The translations under genes were made by a program, and so were the position numbers. 39,457 bases of DNA. Origin: Parvularia atlantis. Its lineage: Eukaryota; Opisthokonta; Rotosphaerida. The stretch covers positions 1 through 39,457 of the forward strand of contig CALSCO010001754.1 in the NCBI GenBank assembly GCA_943704415.1. Reading direction: 5' to 3'. Positions 19,562 through 29,939 of this stretch are shown here, piece after piece. The notes under the pieces were generated by a model. That model worked only from the letters and a program-made list of their open reading frames with translations. It had not been told where the DNA came from and ran no database searches. Numbering within the stretch: the first letter of the stretch is position 1; the number at the start of each line of letters is the position of its first letter.

Positions 19562-22500
19562 ATGGCCGCGGAGGGCACGGTGCACGAGGCGGCGCGGCAG
19601 GGCGACGTGCGCCGCGTCGAGCTGCTGCTGCAGCAGGGCGCGAGCGCGCTGGCGCAGGACGCCGGTACGCTGCCGTTCGGCGTGCAGCAGCGGTGCGCGC
19701 ACCTGACGCGGCCTGTGAGCAGACGGCATGACGCCGCTGCACGTCGCCGTGCGCCACGACCGCAACGACGTCATGCTCGCGCTGCTGCGGCGCGGCGTGC
19801 CCGTCGACGTGGCCGACGCCGCCGGCAAGACGCCACTGCACCTCGCGGCCGAGACCGGCCAGCCGGACGTGCTGCAGCATTTGTTTGAGCACATGGCCGA
19901 CGTCGACGCCGAGACGCACAGTGCGCGCCCGCCGGACGTGTTGCGCTCGCCGCGCCACTCAAGCACCCGCACGCGCGCAGCCGGATGGACGCCGCTGCAC
20001 TGCGCCGTCGCGCACGGCCACGCCGCCGTCGTGCTGCTGCTGCTGGAACGCGGCTGCGCCGTCAACGCAGCCACCGCCGGTAGCACGCACGGCGAACTGC
20101 ACCGCGCAAGTGCTGACAGCGTGCGCGCGCACACATAGACGTGCAGACGCCGCTGCATCTCGCGTGCGCGCGCGGCAGCCACAGCCTCGCGCAGCTGCTC
20201 GCGGCGCACGGCGCGGATCTGAACGCGGTCGACGCCGGTGCGCGGCCTGTGGGTGGCGCCTGTTCTTGCCTGATTTGCGCATCGCAGTGCGCCGGTCGCC
20301 GCTGCACCTGGCCGTGCAGAGTGAGCACGACGAGGTCGTCGCGTGGCTGCTGCAGAGCGGCGCGCGGCCCGCGCCCGTGGACCGATGTGCGGCGCCGTGC
20401 GCGCTTCTTGTCGCGTTCAAGCTGACACACGCGCACGGCACGCAGACGACCGCACGCCGCTGCTCATTGCCTGCACGATCCCGCGCGCGTCGCTCGTCGC
20501 CGTGCTGATCGAGCACGGCGGCTTCGTGCCGGCCATCCGCGGCGGTGCGGTGCGCGCACGTCATTGCACACTCGGCTGAGCACAACGGCAGACGGCCCTG
20601 CGTCGGTGCTGCTGGCGACGTGCCGCGCGCTGCTGGAGCACGTGACGAGCGCAGGGGCCGGTGTGAACGCGACGCTGCTGCTGGCTGGCTTCGAAACCGT
20701 CATCGGCCTGCTGCTCAAGCACGGCGCCGACGTCGACGCGCGCTCGGCCGACCTGCAGCAGACGCCGCTCATCTACGCGTGCCTGGCCGGTAACGTTCGC
20801 CTCGCGCAGCGCCTGATCGACCACGGCGCGAGCCTGGACGCGCAAGACAGCAGTGCGTGGCCGCACAGCCCCGCCGGCTGCTGCGCTCAAACCGGTGCGC
20901 CCCCCTCGCAGCCGGCGCCACCGCGCTGCACTACGCCACGCGCAAGGGCCACGTCGCCGTCATGCAGACGCTGCTGCGCAACCACGCCGACATCGGCGTG
21001 AAGGACGCTTGTGCGTGGCCGTCTGCGCCCGCTGCATGCCCCGCCTCACGCGCGCTGAGCAGACGACCGCACGCCGCTGCACGACGCGGCCATGCGCGGC
21101 TTCGCCGTCACAGCGGCCGAGCTGGTCGAGCGCGGCGCGGCGATCAACGCGCGCGACTGCGGTGTGCGCCTGCGCCCTTGCGCGCTGCGATGCTCACGCG
21201 CGCGCCGCCGCACAGACCTCAACACGCCGCTCGCCCTCGCCGTCAAGCACCGCTTCATTGAGGCCGCGCAAGTGCTGCTGTCGCTTGGAGCGGACCCGCA
21301 CGCCAAGAACGGTGTGCGCGGGCAGCGTGGCACGTAGGAGCTCATTGTGTACCGCATGCAGCTGCGCATCAGTCGCCCGGCGAGCTGGCGCCCGAGGACC
21401 TCTCCGCGCACGTGCAGCAGCTGTTTCGGCCCGGTGTGTGCGCGGGCCCGTGCAGACGTGTCGCGCCTCTGACGCAGCGGTCGCGCAGCCGTCGACCTGC
21501 AGGACCGCCAGCTGCTCAACATCCCCGAGGCCGCCGTGCAGCAGACGCGCCCATTTGTGCTGCGCCTGACCAACAACTGCCTGCACGCGGGCTGCCTGGA
21601 CCAGCTCGGCCGCGCGGCGCCGGCGCTGCTCACGGGCCTGTTCCTCGACGGCAACGTCGTGTTTGGGAGCATCGCGGCGCAGCACATGGCCTCGCTGCGC
21701 ACGCTCTACAGCCTTTCGCTCGCCGGCTGCAACCTGAGTAGCAAGGACGTCGTCGGCGTGTGCGCCGCGCCCGCACTGCGCACGCTCGTGCTCGCCGACA
21801 ACGCCCTGGGCGACCTACCGCGCGAGTTCAGCCAGCTGCAACAGCTGCGCCGCCTCGTGCTCGCGCACACCGCGCTCACGGCCGTGCCCAACGTCCTGTC
21901 GACGCTGCATACGCTGACGTCGCTCGACCTGCGCGACAACGCCATCTCGTCGGTGCCGCACGGTGCGCGTGCTTGCATCCTGCCTGGCCACGCAAGCACT
22001 CACGCGCGTGCGGGCTGCAGCGGTCGCGCTCCTGCCCAACCTCGTGCACCTCGACCTCGGCGGATGCACGCTGACGGGCGCGCTGGCGTTTGTGCGGCGC
22101 GAGCGCTCGGCCAACGTGCTCGCGTTCCTGCGGGACGTCGCATGGGAGAGCGAGCGGGTGTTTGCGACGCGCGTCGTTGCGCTCGGGCACCGCGGCACGG
22201 GCAAGACGACGCTCTGCAGCGCGCTCTTCCCGCCGCGCGGCGTCCTGCTCAAGCGCCGCACCAACGTGATGAACGTGCTGATGGACACGTGGAACGTGCC
22301 GATGGACACGTGGAACGAGCGCCTGTGCGAGCTCGAGTGGGGCGCGTTTGTCTACTCGCGCCCGGGCAAGGGCGGCCTGTGGGAGCGCGCGGCGCCGATC
22401 GACCTCGCCCGCTCGCGCGTCATGCCGCTGCCGGACAGCCACACGGACTTTCGCATCCTGCTCGAGGGCGAGTACCGGCCGTTTGACTTTCGGTGCACCC

Positions 22501-25500
22501 GCTGCCGGGCTTGCTGCGACCGCGCGGGTTAACGTAGACGCATGCGTGCGCGCGCAGGTGCGCTACCGCGAGCGAGTGCGCCGACTGGCTGTACGCGCTG
22601 CGTCAGCGCGTGGCCATCGCCGTCATGCCGCTGCCCAAGCGGCCGTGGCTGGCCGCGCGCACGTTCACCAGCAGCCAGCTCGACGACGCCCAGCTCTACG
22701 CCCCGCCGAGCTACCCCGCGCTGATCACGAGCGCGGCCGCGGCCAAGCAGCGCAGCAACCGCGTCCCGCATGGCGCCAAGCTCGCCGTGCACGTGTACGA
22801 CGTCGGCGGCCAGCGGCACATCTTTGATGGGCATCGGCTACTGCTGGCGCGGAGTGTGCCGACGCTGTACCTGGTCGCGTGGGACACGCGCACGCGCAGC
22901 TCGTCGCGCCGGATGGTGGCCCTGGCCGAGTTGCGGCACTGGCTCGCGGCGCTGCAGCAGCAGCACCTCGCCGCGCCGGACGACCCCGCTCGCGCCGGCG
23001 CGCTCGTGTACATCGTCGGGACGCACGCGGACGAGCTCGCGGACGACCCGCTCAAGCTTGAGCAGTGCACGCACGCCGTCATGGCGCTCGTGCAGGCGCT
23101 CAGGTTTGCCCTGCCGTTCCGCATCGTCAACATCGACAGCTGCAGCGCGACGCAGGCCCACCAGCTCGCCCAGACCGCGCTCGCCGACCTCGCGAGCCAG
23201 CATCACCTGGGCGAGGAGCTGCCGCGCGTCTACCTGCGCGTGAGCCGCTGCCTACTTCAGGCGAGCCTGCACTTCCAGGGCACGGCGCTGCTCACGCAGC
23301 TGCAGAGCGTCGCAGCGCGCTCGCAGGACGGCGATGTGCCCGCTGCCGGGCGACTGCGACCGCGCGTGGTAAGCGACCAGACGCCGACGACGACGCTACC
23401 GCCGGCTGACGGTGCCGCAACGCCAATTGTGCCATCTGCGGTGATGCCAGCCCGCGTGCGCACGCCCGTGACGCCGAGCGAGGTGCTCGTGCGTGCCGAT
23501 GCGCTGGACGCCGGCATCGTGAGCGGCCTGTCGAGCGCGGCCGTGCTGCGCGTCTTGCGCTTCTGGGCGCGCCGCGGCGAGCTGCTCGGGCCGGCCGGCG
23601 GCGCCAAGGGCGTCGTCGCGGGGGCGCCGCTTTGGCTGCTCGAGGAGCTGTTTGCCGAGACGGCACACCGCCTTCGAGCGCAGCTGACGCCGGCTACGGG
23701 CGACGAGCAGGGACCGTTCGGCTCCGCGGGCGACTTTGTCTTCATCGACGACGTGCGCGACAGCGACGCAGCACACACGCCTGTCCTCGAGCATGCCCGC
23801 CTCTTCGCCGCGCCGTACGCCGGCATCTGGGCCGCGCTCCTCGACAGCCCCGCGCAGCTCGAGGCGGCCTTCACCGTGCTGCACGCGCTCGAGCTCGCCG
23901 TGCCGTGCGACGGCGCGCAGATCGGCCGGAGCGACCCCGCGCGGCCCTTCCGTGACCGCGCATCGTTCATCCCCGCGAGCCTACCGAGCTTTCCGCCGCC
24001 CGCCTTCGAGTGGCCTGCCGCGCCCGCCAGCGATGGCGCGACGACGAGTGACCGCGTGCACGGCGTGGAGCTCGACGGCGTGCCGCTCGGCTTCCGCTCG
24101 CTACTCTTTGCTCGCCTCGCCGTGGCGCTGCCTGGCGCGGACCTGGCAAGCAGCTGGCAGTACGTCGCTTCAGCGCACTCGCTCGCTGCGCACTGACGTC
24201 TCTTGTGCTCGCGCGGGGCAGGAGCGGCCTGCTGTTTGTGCAGGGCGAGCGCTCGATCCTGGTGACCGTGCACGACAACACCGCGCGCGTGCGCGTGTGC
24301 GTGCGCGGGCCCCGCGACGCCAGCGACGTCTTTGACGTGTGCCTCGGCACGCCGGCCAACCCGGGCGTGCTGCGGCTGGTGCTGCTCGACCACTTCCCGG
24401 ACACGCGCGTGGCCAACTACGTGCGTGCGCCCGTCCGCCATCACGAGCGCTGATATGCACGCGCGTGTGCAGTTTGTCGAGTGCACGTGCGCAGGCTGCC
24501 GCCGGGTGCACGCGTGGCAGTGGACGAGTGCGGCAGGCACGCACGTCATCAAGGTGCGCGAGCCGATCAGTGCCTGTGCGCGTGCCCTTACACGTACGCG
24601 CATGCAGGACAAGACGATGGGCATGCTCGGGCGGCGCGAGCTCTGGCACGACATTGCGCGCGCACTCGAGCCGTTTGTGCACCCGAGCGAGCCCCCGCAC
24701 GACTACTCGCTTAAGGAGCTGTTCCAGGCGGTCGGCGCGCACCAGCAATCGGGGGCCGCGCCGACGCTAGCATGCGTGCGCACGGGCGAGACGGTGACGC
24801 TGGCGTCGCTGATGGAGGGTGTTCGTGCGTGCTGCACCCTGCACCCGTCGTGCCTGACGCATCTCACGCGTTCGCCCGTCCCGCAGCGCTGCGCAAGACG
24901 AGCGGCAAGACGCGTGACCCAGTCTCGAAGCGGCTGACGCTGGTGCGGTCGCGGGTGGCATTGCCACGTGCCCTAACGCGCGTTTGTGCCGTCCAGCGCA
25001 CGCCGCTTGTGCCGCTGGTGCTGCCGAGCGTGATGGGCTCGCCGCCGACGTCGCCGCCCGCGACCGCGCGAGCCACCGTAGCCTCGCCGGCGCTGGCGCC
25101 GTCGCCGCTGTCTCCGCCGCTGCTGCCGCCCGCTGCCGCTGCGCGCCGGTCGTCGGTGGCGTCGGGCGCACCGCATCCGGCAGGCGTGCGCAGCCGCTTG
25201 CAGGAGATGCAGGACTACGTGCGCGCGTATTACAAGCTGGCGGACGAGCGCGCGCTCACGCGCCGCGGGCGTCTGAACGCGACCATCTTCGAGCAGCCGC
25301 TGACGTGCGCATACTTTGATGTACTAGTCGAGGCGCTCGCGGGCGTGTGCCTGGCGGGCCTGCTGCTGCGCGCGGGTGTGTGCGGTGTGGCCGAGCTGAC
25401 GGACTTTGGCGTCGCGACGACGGCGGGGCCCTGTGCGGCGCTTGTTGCGGCGCTCGCGTCGGCGATCGTACTGCAGATCTCGACGACCGACGAGGAGGTG

Positions 25501-25976
25501 CGTGCGCTCTCGTCTCTGTCCGCACTCGACTCACATGTCGCGCGCAGGCGCGTGACCGCCTGCTCGTCTTTGCGCTCGCAGGCAGCCGCGACCGCACCTT
25601 GGCACTAGTGGAGCGCCTCGCCGAGCTCGGGTGCATGGTGCGCGCGGCGCAGGTGCTCGCGATCGACCAGCCGCCGGCCGACCAGCCGTCGGCGCTCGTG
25701 CTGAGCCTGTGTGGCGCGGATGTGGCGCGGGAGGCGATGGCGGCGCGCATCGCCTGGGACGGCAAGGCGGCGGCCAGCACGGCGCAGCGCCTGGTGCGTT
25801 CTTGCTCGCTGCGCCGCGATGTGTGGCGCTGACAACGTGCACGGCAGGCGTGGCATGACGCGGACGCGCTCGTGCAGCTGTGGCTGCAGCAGCCCACACC
25901 CGCGCGCGAGCTCACGGAGCCGCCGCAGCTGGACGAGTTTGCGCAGACCCTGGCCATGGTTATGCAGGGCCGGTGA
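19562..25976 (+). CDS. Roco-2: ankyrin-LRR-Roc(PH)-COR protein with canonical G motifs
   Basis: A paralogue of Roco-1 with about 1,800 residues and some eighteen exons. MAAEGTVHEAARQGDVRRVELLL opens the first of about nine ankyrin repeats (to ~21.3 kb). A linker and LRRs follow (21.5-22.1 kb; LSLAGCNLSSKDVV, LPREFSQLQQLRRLVL). Roc has P-loop GHRGTGKT (22185-22208), a nested PH domain, G3 YDVGGQRHIF (~22.8 kb) and G4 VGTHADE (~23.0 kb). COR spans about 23.5-24.4 kb (VLRVLRFWARRGELL, GAPLWLLEELFAE, PLGFRSLLFARLAVALPG). After an intron at 24421-24472 comes a C-T-C-A-G-C motif. A Pro/Ser-rich linker and a helical C-terminal region with no recognisable homology follow. No kinase domain is present. 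The usual Roc-COR chemistry is GTP-dependent dimer switching; the partners here are unknown. The start was chosen as the ATG giving an uninterrupted first ankyrin helix. Confidence 0.88.
22236..22620 (+). other. PH domain nested in the Roc domain of Roco-2
   Basis: Straight after the P-loop helix comes GVLLKRR…WNERLCELEWGAFVYSR, then PGKGGLW, PIDL, DFRILLEGEYRPFDFR, and the helix ECADWLYALRQRV with its Trp. This is a full PH pattern. The 65-nt intron 22493-22557 is phase 2 at the same FR|C codon as in Roco-1. The distance from G1 to G3 is about 180 residues, against roughly 45 in a plain Ras-like fold. Confidence 0.75.
22272..22313 (+). repeat. 21-bp in-frame tandem duplication in the PH segment of Roco-2
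   Basis: Two copies of AACGTGCYGATGGACACGTGG (22272-22292 and 22293-22313) differ at one base and code NVLMDTW and NVPMDTW. Roco-1 has a single unit at this place, so it is a recent duplication in the β1-β2 loop. Confidence 0.9.
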
Positions 25977-26033
25977 CATTGCTCTTGTGACCAGTGTGCC
26001 TGTGCTCTAAGACGAAGCCGATGGATAGGAAAG

Positions 26034-26333
26034 CTATGCCCTGGGAAGCCCGAGCCTGGCCAGCGCCTGCTCGAGCTGGGCGAGCTCGGCCAGCAGTGCC
26101 GGCTCGGTCTTGATCTTGGCGATCTGCATGTGCGCGTGAGTGCGGCAGGCTGAGCGCGGCGCGCACGCACCTGCGTCTCCTCAAGCGGCGCGCCCTGGCG
26201 CTGCTTCTCCTTGAGCGGGTCGATCTGGCGCAGCTTCTTGGTCAGCGCGCGGATCTTCTTTTCCACATCCTCGGCGTTGAGCGGCACGTCGACCTCGGCG
26301 GCTGCAGCGGGTGCGGCAGACGACACGGCGCTC

Positions 26334-26382
<49 letters not shown>

Positions 26383-28355
26383 CAGCAGCAGGGGCGGCAG
26401 CCCGAGCGCCGTTCGCACTGGCCTCCTGCGCAGGCAACGGCACAACGACGACCGAGGCCAGCCGGCGCCAATCAAACCGCAGCAGCTGCTTGCCCTTGTC
26501 GTTCCAGACGCGGTAACCCTGGGTGGGCGCGTGGCTGCGGGCGGGCGCGCACGCTAAGCAGCCAGCCGGTGCGCACGCGCGTGCACACACGGCAGGTCGA
26601 CTGTCGTCGCCGTAAGGACGAGGCGCCCCGTCGGCGAGATGAACTCGGCCACGACCGTCTGCTTGTCCTTGAACTCATTCAGCAGCTTGCACTCGGCGCC
26701 TGCGCGAAAGCACCGGTCACACGCTTACCGCACGCCGGCGGGCGGGCGCACCCGTCGACGACACCGACCACGTCTGGATCGGACACACGTCGTCAAGGAG
26801 GCCGGCTAGGAGCAGACGGCTGCCGTCGAGCGAGAAGCGCACGGTGGCCTGCCCCACGCCGACGAGGTCTGCCGGCAGGTCGTCAGCGGCAGCGCTGGCC
26901 AGTCGGGCTCGCGGGCGCACCCTTCAGCAACGACACGCGCTGCCCGGCCAGATTGAACAGCGCACACCGCTGGCCCGAGTGGTAAGCTGGCAGCGACGGC
27001 CGTCAGACAGGTCCCGGGGCACTGCCCGCCACGCCGCACGCACAGTACAGGAGCGCAAAGAGACTCGAGCGCGGGCTCCAGGTGATGCCGCGGATGGGCT
27101 GGCTCTCGACCTCGACGCGTGTGACGTCTTTGTAAGTGACGACATGCACGGTCACGTCGCCCGGCTGGCCCGCGATCACGACGGCTGCCGTGCCGGCGGC
27201 GTTCCAGTGGACGGTTGCGCTCTTGGCGCGGTAGAACGTCTTCTGCACGATGGTGACGGCAGGCTGGTCGATGTGCAGGTGCCGGATGCACGCGGGCGAG
27301 CTCTTGGTCTCGGTCAGGAAGAGCACGACGCGCTTCGACGTCTGCACACATCGGTGAGTGACAGCACAGTGACAGCGCCGCCCACGCACGGGCTCGAGCG
27401 CAGCCGCGACGACGTGCTCAACGCGCACGGTTGAGTAGTGCTCTTTGGCAAAGCTGCCTTCCTGCGCATCGGTGTCGGCGGTGAGCGCCGACCAGCCGCG
27501 CGGTCGCGCTGAGCACGCGCGCACCCGGTGCACATGCAGCGTGTTGTTGCTCAGGCGCAGGCACACGCGCTCGTCGGCCGACCACTGCGGCGCCCAGCGA
27601 CTCTTCTCGCGCTGGCAGAGCGAGAGCACGGCCTCGCCCGTGGCCACGTTCCACACCTGCACGTTGTCCTTGGCCTGCTCGCCGGGCGCCGTGCCGGCGG
27701 CGGACGGCTCGTCGCCGTCGGCCGAGTGCGCGTAGCGCTGCGATCGCCGTGAGCCGGCGCGTGCGCGCGACGGTTCGACAACGCACCGTCACTTGCAACC
27801 GCCCGGCGAGCTTCGGGTCCGACAAGCGGATGTCCTTGGACGTGCTAGCCGCGCCCTCACGCTCGTGCCTGACAAAGTCGCCCTTCTTGTACGTGGCCAG
27901 GAAGGTGCCCTGGGCGGCGCGGAAGTTGAGCGCGCAGATGCGATGCTGCAAGGTGCGCACACACCAGCGGCGACACGACCGCGTCGTCGGCCACGACGGG
28001 CACACGCGCACGCACCGTGCCCGTTTCCAGATCGACCTAGTCCGCGTACACACGTCAGCGCCGTCTCACCGCGTGCGCAGCCGCCGCACCACGTGCGTGA
28101 AGCCCTCGCTCGCGAAGACCATCCATCGTCCGTCGTGCGACACGGTGCTGAAGCGCACCTGCGGCATGCGCATCTGCGTGCGCACGTGCTCGTCACAGCC
28201 GTAGTGACGACGGTCCGCAAAGCCCGGTCCCGCCGCACCTCGACCACGGCCGCGGGCGTCGCGTCGTACGGCCACGTGACGGACTCGTCCACGCGCTCAT
28301 CGCCGAGGGCGCCCGGCGCGCGCAGCCCGTGCACGGCCACGGCGGGCATGCTCAT
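26034..28355 (-). CDS. EIF2A: Eukaryotic translation initiation factor 2A (WD-repeat protein)
   Basis: Minus-strand gene with about nine exons and an estimated 580-620 residues. It begins MSMPAVAVHGLRAPGAL, comparable to the LLTVRGSEGL start of human eIF2A. WD-type blades follow: LNFRAAQGTFLATY, NVQVWNVATGEAVLSL, WAPQWSADERVCLRLSNNTLHVH and a block ATVHWNAAGTAAVVI. Further blades are RGITWSPRSSLFALLY and ATVRFSLDGSRLLLAGLLDDV. GYRVWNDKGKQLLRFDW ends the propeller. After a poly-Ala linker the C-terminus is EKKIRALTKKLRQIDPLKEKQRQG and IAKIKTEPALLAELAQLEQAL, matching the helical eIF2A tail. eIF2A is a GTP-independent factor linked to Met-tRNAi delivery and alternative initiation. It is not a subunit of eIF2. 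The start at 28355 is preferred over upstream in-frame ATGs because of the homology. Confidence 0.92.
26333..26391. repeat. CAG/CTG trinucleotide microsatellite coding poly-Ala
   Basis: About 15 perfect CAG units (plus strand), one CAG-to-TAG variation, then more CAG. On the eIF2A strand it codes a run of roughly 17-20 alanines between the β-propeller and the C-terminal helices. Confidence 0.92.
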
Positions 28356-28568
28356 CGCGTCAGCGCCGCTGACGGGCCCGTGCGTGCGCGCGATCCACGT
28401 CGCGGGCATTCGATCGGCTGCGCATCGCCGTGAGCGAGACGTCGCACCTGGGGGGAAAAGTCAAAACAGCATGGCCGGCTGTCACTGTTCGGTGGCCACG
28501 TGGACGGGCCGATCGATCGCCCTTCTTCAACTCTCGCCGCCGTTCCCGCAGCCGTTCCGCGCCCAGCC
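28356..28568. promoter_or_regulatory. Divergent promoter region between eIF2A and the DUF1295 gene
   Basis: 213 bp between opposing start codons. There is an AT-richer patch near 28450-28475 (GGGGAAAAGTCAAAACAGC). No TATA box was recognised. Confidence 0.45.
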
Positions 28569-29893
28569 ATGGTCTTCGTGCTGGACGCGTACTACCTGGC
28601 GATCACGGCGCTCGTCGTCGTGCCGTACCAGCTGCTGTTCTTCTTCTTCGCGAGCGGGCTCAAGGTGCGGCGGCCTGCACACACGCGCGTGCAGGAGCCG
28701 ACGCACCTCGCGCGCGTGCGCGGCCAGATCGACACCGTCACCGACTTTGCCGGCGGGACCAACTTCATGGTGCTGGCGCTGCTCACGCTTCTGCTCGGCC
28801 AGACGTACACGGCGCGGCAGATCGTCGCGACCGTGTTTGTGCTCGTGTGGGGTGCGCGGCTGTCGGGTGCGCGTCGTGTGCGACTCGCGCTGTGCGTGCG
28901 GTCGCTCACATCTGCGCGCGGCGCGGCGCGCAGGCTTCCTGTTCTACCGCATCCTCAAAACCGGCACAGACAAGCGCTTCGACGACAAGCGCGACAACTT
29001 CTGGGCGTTCCTCGGGTTCTGGGTCTTCCAGATGTTTTGGGTCTGGTGCGCGTGCCGTCCCGCGCGGCGCCGCACTCGATGCACCTGACGCGCCCGCAGG
29101 ACCGTCTCGCTGCCGCTGACCGTGCTCAACGCGCTGCCGGACGTTTCGCCGTTTGGCAACGCGACCGACATCGTTGGCGTCATCTTGTTTGCGATTGGCC
29201 TGCTCGTCGAGACCGGTGCGCGCTTGCTTGCGTGCTCGTGCGCGCGGACGCTGCCTGCTGACGACTGCGACGCAGTTGCGGATCAGCAAAAATTCAACTT
29301 CAAGGAGAAGCCCGAGAACAAGAAGGCGTTCTGCAACGTCGGGTTGTGGGCGTACAGCCGGCACCCAAACTACGCGGGCGAGGTGCGCGGGCGAGCGGTG
29401 AGCATTGTGTGCGTCTGATGCCGGGGGCGCAGATTGTGCTGTGGATTGGCCTCACGATCCTGTGCAGCACGGTCGTGCGCTTTGACCCGAAGACGTGGTG
29501 CGTGCTGAGCGTTGCGAGCTGCGTGCACGAGGCGACTCACACGCCCCGTGCGCATGCGCGGGCGCAACAGGTTCATCCTCGCCAGCCCGGCCTTTGTCAC
29601 GTCAATCCTGCTGTTCCTGAGCGGTATCCCGATGCTCGAAAAGTCGAGCGACGAGGTGCGCACGCGCGTGCCACTCGGTCGTGCGCGGCTGACAGGGCGC
29701 GGCCGCCGCACAGCGCTACGGCCAGGACCCGGCGTACCAGGACTACAAGGCGTCGACGAGCTGCCTGCTGCTGTTCCCGCCGGCGCTGTTCCAGCCGCTG
29801 CCGCGCTGGGTCAAGGCCGTCTTCTTCTTCGAGTGGCCCATGTACAACTACCTGACGAGCGCGCCGCTGCGCTCGCTCGAAAGCAAGGCGTGA
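28569..29893 (+). CDS. DUF1295-family multi-pass membrane protein (steroid 5α-reductase/ICMT-like fold)
   Basis: About eight exons, near 300 residues. MVFVLDAYYLAITALVVVP opens the first membrane helix. Family marks in order are IDTVTDFAGGTNF, a second helix LALLTLLLGQ, the FLFYRILKTGTDKRFDD-KRDNFWAF block, FWVFQMFWVW, and the C-terminal pair LWAYSRHPNYAGE and FEWPMYNYLTSAPL. The SRHPNY segment is the cofactor-proximal motif shared by steroid 5α-reductases and isoprenylcysteine methyltransferases. DUF1295 proteins are generally taken to be ER membrane oxidoreductases, with substrates mostly unknown. Six to seven membrane helices are visible. The next gene starts 46 bp downstream on the same strand, but with its own start and no sign of an operon. 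Confidence 0.88.
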
Positions 29894-29939
29894 GACGCTC
29901 CGTTGTGTGTGTTTGTGTTGTGAGGCGAGACCATCGACG

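Noticed and set aside
25977-26033. tRNA, rRNA or snRNA genes in the spacers
   Set aside because: No cloverleaf with the conserved B box (GGTTCGAATCC-like) and no spliceosomal RNA core was recognised in any spacer. They are mostly too short.
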